64,000 nt of DNA from JAWLHK01 sp041690355 [NCBI: bacterium] (GTDB lineage Bacteria > J088 > JAWLBW01), in NCBI GenBank assembly GCA_041690355.1, contig JAWLHK010000003.1:214695-278694 (forward strand), given 5' to 3'. Numbering within the stretch: the stretch's first letter is position 1; each line of letters starts with the position of its first letter. Made by a program: the position numbers and the translations under genes. The notes under the pieces were generated by a model. The model did not search any database, was not told where the DNA came from, and saw only the letters and a list, made by a program, of their open reading frames with translations. Below are positions 1 through 8,044 of the stretch, in pieces.

Positions 1-721
1 TCGTGTTCCCGTTCTCCGACAACTTCGTCGAACAGCCCCGCGAGCACCCGGTACAGACGCTCTCGTGGTCGGTGAGGTACCAGGCGCGCATCTTGAAGCG
101 GAAGTCGCGGTTCGTCAGCGCGCCCACCGGGCAGATGTCGGCCACGTTGATGGAATAGGGGTTGTTCAGCTCGGTGCCGGCCGCGAGCCCGACGTAATAG
201 TTGTCGCCGCGTTCAAAGATGCCGAGTTCCTTGCTGCCGCTGATCTCGTCGCAGAAGCGCACGCAGCGCGAGCAGGCGATGCAGCGTTCGGCATCGTAAA
301 CCACGTATGGCCCGATGGGCAGCGCCTTCACGCGGCGGGTCTTGCGATCGACCATGCGGCTGGGCTTGAGGTCGTACTGCATGTAGTAATCCTGCAGCTT
401 GCACTCGCCGGCCTGATCGCAGACCGGGCAATCCAGCGGATGATTGGCGAACAGGAATTCCTGCACACCCTGGCGCGCCTTCTTGACCTTGTCGCTCTGC
501 GTGTGCACGACCATGTTGTCGGAACATACCGTGTTGCAGGCAATCTGCAGCTTCGGCATCTTCTCGATTTCAACCAGGCACATGCGGCAGTTACCGGCAA
601 TCGAAAGCCCCGGATGCCAGCAGTAGAAGGGAACGTCGATTCCCGCGCCGTGCGCGGCCTTGATGACCGTCGTGCCGGCTTCGACCGTAACCTGTTTTCC
701 GTCGATGGTTAACGTGGGCAT
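1..721 (-). CDS. nuoG: NADH-quinone oxidoreductase subunit G (NuoG), N-terminal part
   Basis: Iron-sulfur subunit of the peripheral arm of respiratory complex I, carrying electrons from NuoF/E toward the quinone. The ATG is at 721 and the frame runs off the window start, so only about 240 residues are seen. Visible ligands: a [2Fe-2S] set (C34, C45, C48, C62), an H-x3-C-x2-C-x5-C set (H94, C98, C101, C107), a CIACSRCVRFC plus CPVGAL pair for a [4Fe-4S] cluster, and CTGCSRGC at the cut end, which looks like the start of the extra N7-type cluster found in some NuoG. It lies 17 bases after nuoF and is the last visible gene of nuoABCDEFG. Whether it is full length cannot be judged here. Confidence 0.96.
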   Translation of the reverse strand, partial: MPTLTIDGKQVTVEAGTTVIKAAHGAGIDVPFYCWHPGLSIAGNCRMCLVEIEKMPKLQIACNTVCSDNMVVHTQSDKVKKARQGVQEFLFANHPLDCPVCDQAGECKLQDYYMQYDLKPSRMVDRKTRRVKALPIGPYVVYDAERCIACSRCVRFCDEISGSKELGIFERGDNYYVGLAAGTELNNPYSINVADICPVGALTNRDFRFKMRAWYLTDHESVCTGCSRGCSTKLSENGNT

Positions 722-738
722 AGGCTCTGTAACCTCAC

Positions 739-2042
<1,304 letters not shown>

Positions 2043-2043
<1 letters not shown>

Positions 2044-2600
2044 CAGTGGCCCCCGAGAGAATGCGTGGTGAGCGGCGTCATCTGCGCCGCCTGCCGAACC
2101 GGACGCTTGCGCAGCTCGTCGAGAATCTCGTCGATGCGCTTCTCCGTCAGGTTTTCGTAATAGGCGTTGAGCGAGTAGTCGCGGGCCGTGACCTGGAACA
2201 TCGGCGCGGTGCCGCACGAAGCCAGGCACTCTACGGCGACGAGCGTGAACTTGCCGTCGGCCGTGGTTTCACCCAGGTGCACGTTCAGTTTGCCTTCGAG
2301 GTAGCGAATGACGCTCTCGGCGCCGCGCAGGGCACAGGAAAGCGTCTGGCAGACCTGAATGATGTAGTCGCCCACCGGCTTACGGTTGTAGAGCGAGTAA
2401 AAGGTCGCGACTTCCTGCACCAGCGACGGAGCGACGTCGAGCGTCTTCGCCACCAGGTGGATGACTTCGTCGCTCACGTATCCGAATTCGGCCTGCGCCA
2501 GGTGCAGGGCCGGAAGCAGTACGGCCTGCTTGTTCGGATACTTGGTGACGAGGTCGGCGATTTCAGCCTTGCGGGCTTCTGAAAATTCAAGAACGTTCAT
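2043..2600 (-). CDS. nuoE: NADH-quinone oxidoreductase subunit E (NuoE), [2Fe-2S] subunit
   Basis: Complex I peripheral-arm subunit with one thioredoxin-fold [2Fe-2S] cluster that partners NuoF. The 185 residues include the cluster ligands as CQTLSC and CLASC, and the family segment AEFGYVSDEVIHLVA. It lies 6 bases after nuoD and overlaps nuoF by one base. The last ~20 residues (after RPVRQ) are a short non-conserved tail. No anomalies otherwise. Confidence 0.96.
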
Positions 2601-2606
2601 GGTCGA

Positions 2607-3863
2607 TTACCGATCGCATTCGCCGCCAATCATGTTGATCATGCCGAACGTCGGAACGACGTCGGCCATGGTGTGCCCTTCGAGCATGCGGCTCATGCCG
2701 CCCATCATGATGAAGGACGGCGGACGGCAGCGCAGCTTGTACGGCTTTCCTGTGCCGTCGCTGACGAGGTAGAAGCCCAACTCGCCATTGCCCCCCTCGA
2801 CGGCGAAGTAGACCTCGCCCTTGGGAATCTGGATGCCGTGCATGACGAGCTTGAAGTGATTGACCAGCCCTTCGATGGTGTTGTACACCTCGTCTTTGGG
2901 CGGGAGCATGAAGCGCGGATCATAGAGATTGACCGGACCCTCGGGCATACGGTCGAGGCACTGCTCGATGATACGCACGCTCTGCTCCATCTCAAGCATG
3001 CGCACATAGAAACGATCGTAGTTGTCGCCGTGCTCGCCGAGCGGAACGTCGAAGTCAATCTGGTCGTAGACCAGGTACGGATTCGCCTTGCGCACGTCGT
3101 AGTTGATCCCCGAGGCGCGCAGCATCGGCCCGGTGAACCCGTAGCTGATCGCTTCGTCGGCCTGCATGACGCCTACGCCACGCATCCGATCGAAATAGAT
3201 GCGGTTTTTCGCCAGCAGCTTCTGGCCCTCGACCAGAACTTCACGAACCTTGACGAGCGCCGCGCGGCACTGCGCTTCGAATCCTTCGGGCAGGTCGCGC
3301 GAGAGGCCCCCGATGCGGCAGTAGCTGACCGTCAGGCGCGCGCCCGAAAGAGCTTCGTGCAGCTCCCACACGTATTCGCGCGCCTTGATGAAGTAAAGAA
3401 ACGCCGACATGGCGCCCAGTTCCATCGCTGACGCGCCGATGCAGGTCAGGTGATCGGAGAGGCGACTGATTTCGGAGATGAGCACCCGGATCCACTGGCA
3501 GCGTTCGGTAACCTCGACGCCGAGCGCCTTTTCGACCACGCCGGCATAGGCGACGTTGTTGATCATCGGGCTCAGGTAGTTCAGCCGGTCCACGTAGGGA
3601 AAACACTTGAAGTACGAGCCGGCCTCACATTCCTTTTCGAAGCCGCGATGCAGGTACCCGACGTGCACATCGCTGCGCACGATCGTCTCGCCCGAGAGTT
3701 CGAGCACCATCTTGATGGTGCCATGCATGGCCGGATGGCTCGGGCCGACGTTGAGAATCATGTTCTCGCTGCGCAGCTCGCGTTCTTCTTCGAACCCCGG
3801 CTCGGCCGGAAGCGAAGGCTCGGCCGGCAGGCGTGCCTTGTCGACGGACTGGGGAGAACTCAT
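2607..3863 (-). CDS. nuoD: NADH-quinone oxidoreductase subunit D (NuoD)
   Basis: The 49-kDa-type subunit forming, with NuoB, the quinone pocket of complex I. It is 418 residues with the conserved HPAMHGTIKMVLEL near the N-terminus, GYLHRGFEK, and the C-terminal DVVPTFGMINMIGGECDR. It is a separate gene from nuoC (not the NuoCD fusion of enterobacteria); the two overlap by 4 bases as ATGA. A ~30-residue polar N-terminal lead precedes the conserved start. Confidence 0.97.
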   Translation of the reverse strand: MSSPQSVDKARLPAEPSLPAEPGFEEERELRSENMILNVGPSHPAMHGTIKMVLELSGETIVRSDVHVGYLHRGFEKECEAGSYFKCFPYVDRLNYLSPMINNVAYAGVVEKALGVEVTERCQWIRVLISEISRLSDHLTCIGASAMELGAMSAFLYFIKAREYVWELHEALSGARLTVSYCRIGGLSRDLPEGFEAQCRAALVKVREVLVEGQKLLAKNRIYFDRMRGVGVMQADEAISYGFTGPMLRASGINYDVRKANPYLVYDQIDFDVPLGEHGDNYDRFYVRMLEMEQSVRIIEQCLDRMPEGPVNLYDPRFMLPPKDEVYNTIEGLVNHFKLVMHGIQIPKGEVYFAVEGGNGELGFYLVSDGTGKPYKLRCRPPSFIMMGGMSRMLEGHTMADVVPTFGMINMIGGECDR

Positions 3864-4375
3864 TGCTCTTCCTCCTCGCGGGGCCGCATGGCGATCAGCG
3901 GCTGCTCACGCGTGTAGGGATAATCCTTGCGCAGGGGGTGCCCTTCGAATTCGTCATAGAGAAGAATCCGGCGCATGTCGGGGTGCCCCTCGAGCACGAC
4001 GCCGTACATGTCGTAAATTTCGCGCTCCATGAAGTTGGCGGCCTTCCAGAGTCCGTACAGCGACGAAAAACGGGCGTCGTTCTCGGGCGCACGGGCCTTG
4101 ATACGCACGCGCAGGTTGCGCGACAGCGAATACAGATGCGCGACGAACTCGAAGCGCCCCTCGCCGGGGAAAACGTCGTCGCCGGGTGTCATGTAGAGGT
4201 GGTCGACGACCGTCTCGTCCATGAGCATCTCGAAACCGAGCTCGCTCTTCAGAAAGCCGGCGACCGCCAGCAGGGCGTCGCGCTTGACGAGGGCCGTATC
4301 GTCCCCCGCAAACGAGTGGGTGAACAGAATGTCGTCTCCGAACCGCGCACGAAGGCGTTCAAGCGTATCGGCCAT
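3860..4375 (-). CDS. nuoC: NADH-quinone oxidoreductase subunit C (NuoC)
   Basis: The 30-kDa-type subunit of the complex I hydrophilic arm; it has no redox centre. The 171 residues include the family signature AANFMEREIYDMYGVVLEGH followed by PDMRRILLYDEFEGHPLRKDYP. ATG at 4375 is preferred over an in-frame TTG at 4384 because a GAG lies about 5 bases before the ATG and the TTG would overlap the nuoB stop. The 3' end overlaps nuoD by 4 bases. Confidence 0.95.
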   Translation of the reverse strand: MADTLERLRARFGDDILFTHSFAGDDTALVKRDALLAVAGFLKSELGFEMLMDETVVDHLYMTPGDDVFPGEGRFEFVAHLYSLSRNLRVRIKARAPENDARFSSLYGLWKAANFMEREIYDMYGVVLEGHPDMRRILLYDEFEGHPLRKDYPYTREQPLIAMRPREEEEQ

Positions 4376-4380
4376 GATTC

Positions 4381-4893
4381 TCAAATCTTCTGGGGCTGTC
4401 TCTGAATTTTTTCCTGAAGCATCAGCAGCGCGTCAAGCACGGTCTCAGGACGCGGCGGGCATCCGGGGATGTAGACGTCGACGGGAATGATCTTGTCGAT
4501 CCCCTGCACGACCGAGTAGTTACGGTAGAAGCCGCCCGAAGTCGCGCAGGCGCCGAACGAAATCACCCACTTCGGCTCGCACATCTGTTCGTAGATTCGC
4601 TGCAGAATCGGAGCCTGCTTGTGCACGATCGTGCCCACGACCATGAGCAGGTCGGCCTGGCGCGGCGAAAAACGCGGCAGCGCGGCGCCGAAGCGATCAG
4701 TATCGTAATGGCCGCTGCTGGTCGCCATGTACTCCATGCCGCAGCAGGCGGTCACGAAGGGGTAGTTGAACAGCGAATACTTGCGCGCCCAGCCGATCGC
4801 CGCATCGAGCTTGGTCGTGACCGCAACCGCTTCCTGGCCGGGCCGCACCGCGCCGGCGCCCGGCACCTGCGGCGTCGTGGAATTCAAATCCAT
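4381..4893 (-). CDS. nuoB: NADH-quinone oxidoreductase subunit B (NuoB)
   Basis: Complex I subunit carrying the terminal [4Fe-4S] cluster N2 next to the quinone. Cluster ligands are visible as the tandem cysteines in TACCGMEYM, GACATSGGFY and IPGCPPRPE. The ATG at 4893 (170 residues) is preceded by AAAGGAG at good spacing and overlaps the nuoA stop by 10 bases; a longer in-frame start at 4914 lacks this. The first ~20 residues are a Pro/Gly/Ala-rich lead. Confidence 0.96.
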   Translation of the reverse strand: MDLNSTTPQVPGAGAVRPGQEAVAVTTKLDAAIGWARKYSLFNYPFVTACCGMEYMATSSGHYDTDRFGAALPRFSPRQADLLMVVGTIVHKQAPILQRIYEQMCEPKWVISFGACATSGGFYRNYSVVQGIDKIIPVDVYIPGCPPRPETVLDALLMLQEKIQRQPQKI

Positions 4894-5240
4894 TCCAGCG
4901 CTCCTTTTTTCCACTCGTAGACCAGCCCCGCGGTCAGCACGAAAAGAAACAGCGAAGCGGCCAGAAAGCCGAGCATGCCGAGTTCGCGGTAGTGCACCGC
5001 CCAGGGATAGAGAAAGACGACTTCGATGTCGAACATGATGAACAGCGCAGCAATCAGGTAGAACTTGACATGCATGCGCCGTTTGACCGGCGTCAGCGGC
5101 TCAGACCCCGTTTCGAACGGCTCGAGCTTGACCTTGGTCAGCACTTTCGGGCCGAGGTAGGAAACGAGTCCGATCATCGCGAACGCAAGCGCCAGAACGA
5201 TGACGAAGACCAGCAGGATGGCAATGTAGGGATTGATCAT
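4884..5240 (-). CDS. nuoA: NADH-quinone oxidoreductase subunit A (NuoA)
   Basis: Small membrane subunit of complex I at the junction of the hydrophilic and membrane arms. The 118 residues show three hydrophobic segments (about 5-27, 62-82, 88-110) and the family segment KLEPFETGSEPL between TM1 and TM2, with MFDIEVVFLYPWAV in TM2. It is the first gene of the nuo operon and follows the promoter at 5277-5305. Its ribosome-binding site is weak. Confidence 0.95.
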   Translation of the reverse strand: MINPYIAILLVFVIVLALAFAMIGLVSYLGPKVLTKVKLEPFETGSEPLTPVKRRMHVKFYLIAALFIMFDIEVVFLYPWAVHYRELGMLGFLAASLFLFVLTAGLVYEWKKGALEWI

Positions 5241-5276
5241 ACCGGGCTACCGAGGGCGGCTAAAGAAGAATAGAAC

Positions 5277-5305
5277 ATGATGCCTGCGGCTCTGAAGAGT
5301 GTCAA
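5277..5305 (-). promoter_or_regulatory. Promoter of the nuo operon
   Basis: On the minus strand TTGACA (5300-5305) is followed by a 17-base spacer and CATCAT (5277-5282). The expected start is near 5270, leaving a leader of about 30 bases before nuoA. Read from sequence only. Confidence 0.65.
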
Positions 5306-5418
5306 GCGCGACCCCCTCGGCGGCCGCTGCAGCGCGAGACGGGAGACCGTCGCGCCGGCTTCGGGGCGCGCCGGCGGGCCGTGCCGCAGGGGGCCTTGAA
5401 AGCTAACCCCTTGGAATA

Positions 5419-5447
5419 TTGACGAAAGGTAGACATGCGACTAGAAT
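5419..5447 (+). promoter_or_regulatory. Promoter of the CheW-like/receiver operon
   Basis: TTGACG (5419-5424), a 17-base spacer and TAGAAT (5442-5447). This near-consensus site puts transcription start near 5454, which rules out the in-frame TTG at 5419 and ATG at 5449 and selects ATG 5470 for the first gene. It is back to back with the nuo promoter, 113 bases apart at the -35 boxes. Confidence 0.7.
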
Positions 5448-5469
5448 AATGTGGCAATTTGCAGGCGAA

Positions 5470-5859
5470 ATGCTGGAACACGACGGACGGTTTCTTGTAG
5501 TCGGCATCGGAAGACACCGGTTTGCGCTGCCGATGGGCCGCGTCGCCGGCGTCGCGGTGCTCGATCCGGGCACGGCGCACGCGGCCGAACGCGAGGGCGC
5601 GTTCGAGTGGCAAGGCGACCGGTGGCCCGTTTGGTCGCCGCCGGGTATCGATTCGCAGCCGGCCGCCGGCGCGAGCATGGTGCTTCTCGATGCGCCGCGT
5701 CTGGCGATGGTGTGCGATGCCTGGTCGTCGATTCGGCAGCCCGCCGCGTTGTTGCGGGTGCCCGATGCCCTGGCGCGCATTCACCCGTGCGTTCGCGAGG
5801 CGTTTCTGCACGAAGGCGATCTCGTCTTCTGCCTTCGACCGCAGGCGATGCGCGCATGA
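5470..5859 (+). CDS. CheW-like scaffold protein 1 (short, divergent)
   Basis: Probably a CheW-fold coupling protein, which in chemosensory arrays links receptors to a CheA kinase. The first residues give FLVVGIGRHRFALPMGRVAGV, the typical first CheW strand pair, and the rest keeps the alternating strand pattern. At 129 residues it is shorter than most CheW (about 140-170) and the middle is diverged. ATG 5470 is chosen because an AGG lies 5-6 bases before it and the promoter at 5419-5447 excludes earlier starts. It overlaps the next CheW-like gene as ATGA. No CheA or receptor lies next to it, so its partner is unknown. Confidence 0.6.
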   Translation: MLEHDGRFLVVGIGRHRFALPMGRVAGVAVLDPGTAHAAEREGAFEWQGDRWPVWSPPGIDSQPAAGASMVLLDAPRLAMVCDAWSSIRQPAALLRVPDALARIHPCVREAFLHEGDLVFCLRPQAMRA

Positions 5860-6233
5860 ACGTGCTGGCGCTCGACGCGGGAGAAACCTGGGTGATACCG
5901 CTCGACCGGGTCGTGCGGATCACCGACGACGAGGGGCTGCATGACTTTTCGCTGCCTGTTCCCGGGCTTGAAGGGCTCCTGCCGGCAGCCGACGGCCTGA
6001 TCGCCGTCTGGATGCCGCAGGAATTCACACGGAGCGGCAGGGTTGTCATCCTGCTGCGGGGCGGAACGGAAGAACTTGGGCTGCGCGTCTCTCTGGTACT
6101 GGGAGTGCAGAAGACCGCAGCCGCCGGTGCCGCACACGGAGAGCCGGTCGTACTGGAAGACGGCCGGCACGGCCGATGGTTTGATACAGACGTATTGGAG
6201 CGCCGGCTTGCCGGAATGCTTCCGGAGGAATGA
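5856..6233 (+). CDS. CheW-like scaffold protein 2 (short, divergent)
   Basis: A 125-residue protein with a CheW-like order of strands: a first pair at WVIPLDRVVRITD, then VPGLEGLLPAADGLIAVW where CheW has its VLGVVNLRG segment, then VVILLRGG and a valine-rich LRVSLVLGV strand. Similarity is by pattern, not by a strong signature. The start codon overlaps the stop of the first CheW-like gene (ATGA), and the stop is followed directly by the ATG of the receiver gene. Two tandem, unequal CheW-like genes beside a receiver suggest a dedicated scaffold pair; that is inference. Confidence 0.55.
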   Translation: MNVLALDAGETWVIPLDRVVRITDDEGLHDFSLPVPGLEGLLPAADGLIAVWMPQEFTRSGRVVILLRGGTEELGLRVSLVLGVQKTAAAGAAHGEPVVLEDGRHGRWFDTDVLERRLAGMLPEE

Positions 6234-7964
6234 ATGCCGAAGAAAATCCTGCTCGCCGATGACAGCATCACCATTCAGAAGGTCATCGGGCTCACCTTCG
6301 CGAACGAAGACTTCGAGTTGACCGTCGTCGACAACGGCGACGACTGTGTCGCCAAAGCGCGCGAGGTCATTCCCGATCTGATCATCGCCGACGTCGTCAT
6401 GCCGGGAAAAGACGGCTACGAAGTCTGCTATACCGTCAAGAACACCCCGGAGCTCAAGCACATTCCGGTACTGCTGCTGACCGGCACCTTCGAGACGTTC
6501 GACGAAGACATGGCCACTCGCGTCGGCGCCGAGGGGCATATCACGAAACCCTTCGAGAGCCAGTCGCTCATCGATAAGGTGAACGAGCTCATTGTTGCCG
6601 CCGAGGCGAGCGCGGCCGGCACCGCCGACTCCTTCGACGATGCGCCGGCCGAAACACTCGTCGCCGATGACGCTGGCCTCGATCCGGTCGAACCCGTGGA
6701 GCCGATGGAAGAGCTCGAGCCTGTCGATGCCATCGAGCCGCTAGACACGCTGGAGCCCATGGAGCCCATGGAGTCCATGGAGCCGGTCGAGCCGGTAGAA
6801 GACTTCTCGCACGTCTCCTCCGACCCTGAAGAAACCAGCTTTGCCGATGTCAGCCTCGACGACGCGCCGGCAGAACCGGTGGCGATCGACGAGCCCCTCG
6901 AAGAGCCTGAGGCCGTCTCGCCCGAGCCCTCTCCCTTCGACGAGCCGGTGCCCGAACCGTTTGACGAACCCATGGGCGAAGCCTTCGATGAGCCGGAGCC
7001 CCAGTCTTTCGACGCGGCAGACGAGGACGCGGCCGAAGCGGCGACGCCTCCTGCAGCCTCGGCGGCAGGCGACTGGAACGTCAACGACTTCAACGATTTC
7101 ATGGCCGGCAGCAACGGCCCGGCGGCGGTCGCGGCCCCGGCCGATGCCGAGGACCTGCCTGCGCCGGTGCAGGAAGAATCGTTCGCGATGGACGACGATC
7201 TTCCCGCGTCGGCCGAGCCCGAAGCGCTCCCGGAAACGCTCGAAGAGGACCCCCAGGAAATGGAGCCGACGGCTGACGATTTGCCGATGCCGCTCGACGC
7301 CGACGCCGGGTCTGACCTCCCGGTACCTCTCTCAGCCGACGACGACCTCCCGGTCGCCATGGAAGAGGTCGAGGAGCTCTCAACCGAGAGCACCGACTTT
7401 GACGATCTGCCCGCACCGCTCGACGAACCGGCCCTCGATCTCGCACAGCCGGCTGAGCCGGAGGCTGAAGAGCTGATGGAAGAGAGCGCAGCCGACGACC
7501 CGACCGAATTGATGTCGGCCGGAGAACCCGCGTCCGGGAGCAGCGACTGGGACAGCGCGCCTGCGGATGAGGAACTCGGCGGCACCCCCGCCGACGTCGA
7601 CACCCTCTACGGGCTCGATGACGACATGGCCGCAGAACCGCCCGCCGAACCCGCTCCGCCGGCTTCGGTCGCGGTGCAGCCGGCCGGTGTCTCCACGGTC
7701 TCGATGGCCGAGGTCGAGAAGCTGCTCGAGGCGCGCCTCAACCGCTTCGCCGAGGACCTCGATTCGCGCCTGCGCACGCTGCTGGCTGACGAATCGCTGC
7801 TCCAGCCCGCCGCGGCCAAGACGGTCGAGGCCATCGAGCACCGGCTTGCCAGCGCCGTTCAGAAGGCGGCGCCCGAGATGGTTGAACGCGTCGTCTCCCA
7901 GGCGCTGACCGGCACGATGGAACGTGTGCTCACCGAGCTGCTCGGCAAAGTACGCAACGGCTGA
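6234..7964 (+). CDS. Response regulator with long acidic Pro-rich linker and helical C-terminus
   Basis: An intact receiver domain fills residues 1-120: acidic pair D9/D10, phospho-acceptor D53 in ADVVMPGKDG, T83 and K105 in ITKPF. Residues about 125-485 are strongly acidic and Pro/Ala-rich with short imperfect repeats of the type EPVEPMEELEP, and look disordered. Residues about 490-576 form an amphipathic helical tail. No output domain is recognised. The arrangement recalls AglZ and FrzS of Myxococcus, which join a receiver-like domain to a long tail and act with MglA, but here the middle is disordered rather than coiled coil. It is the third gene of the operon and is followed by a terminator. 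Confidence 0.75.
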   Translation: MPKKILLADDSITIQKVIGLTFANEDFELTVVDNGDDCVAKAREVIPDLIIADVVMPGKDGYEVCYTVKNTPELKHIPVLLLTGTFETFDEDMATRVGAEGHITKPFESQSLIDKVNELIVAAEASAAGTADSFDDAPAETLVADDAGLDPVEPVEPMEELEPVDAIEPLDTLEPMEPMESMEPVEPVEDFSHVSSDPEETSFADVSLDDAPAEPVAIDEPLEEPEAVSPEPSPFDEPVPEPFDEPMGEAFDEPEPQSFDAADEDAAEAATPPAASAAGDWNVNDFNDFMAGSNGPAAVAAPADAEDLPAPVQEESFAMDDDLPASAEPEALPETLEEDPQEMEPTADDLPMPLDADAGSDLPVPLSADDDLPVAMEEVEELSTESTDFDDLPAPLDEPALDLAQPAEPEAEELMEESAADDPTELMSAGEPASGSSDWDSAPADEELGGTPADVDTLYGLDDDMAAEPPAEPAPPASVAVQPAGVSTVSMAEVEKLLEARLNRFAEDLDSRLRTLLADESLLQPAAAKTVEAIEHRLASAVQKAAPEMVERVVSQALTGTMERVLTELLGKVRNG

Positions 7965-7983
7965 GCCCCGGCGACCGGACTTC

Positions 7984-8023
7984 AGGCGGGGACGAACATC
8001 CGTCCCCGCCTCTCTATTTTTTT
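7984..8023 (+). terminator. Intrinsic terminator after the CheW-like/receiver operon
   Basis: An 11-bp GC-rich stem (AGGCGGGGACG with CGTCCCCGCCT, six-base loop) is followed after four bases by a run of seven T. It isolates valS, which starts at 8045. Confidence 0.85.
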
Positions 8024-8044
8024 CTTCGCACTACGGAAGCAGCG

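Noticed and set aside
65-712. Plus-strand open frame at the left end.
   Set aside because: It is the antisense of nuoG, whose iron-sulfur motifs are unmistakable on the minus strand.
5300-5411. Minus-strand short frames in the gap upstream of nuoA.
   Set aside because: They overlap both divergent promoters and have low-complexity Arg-rich translations.
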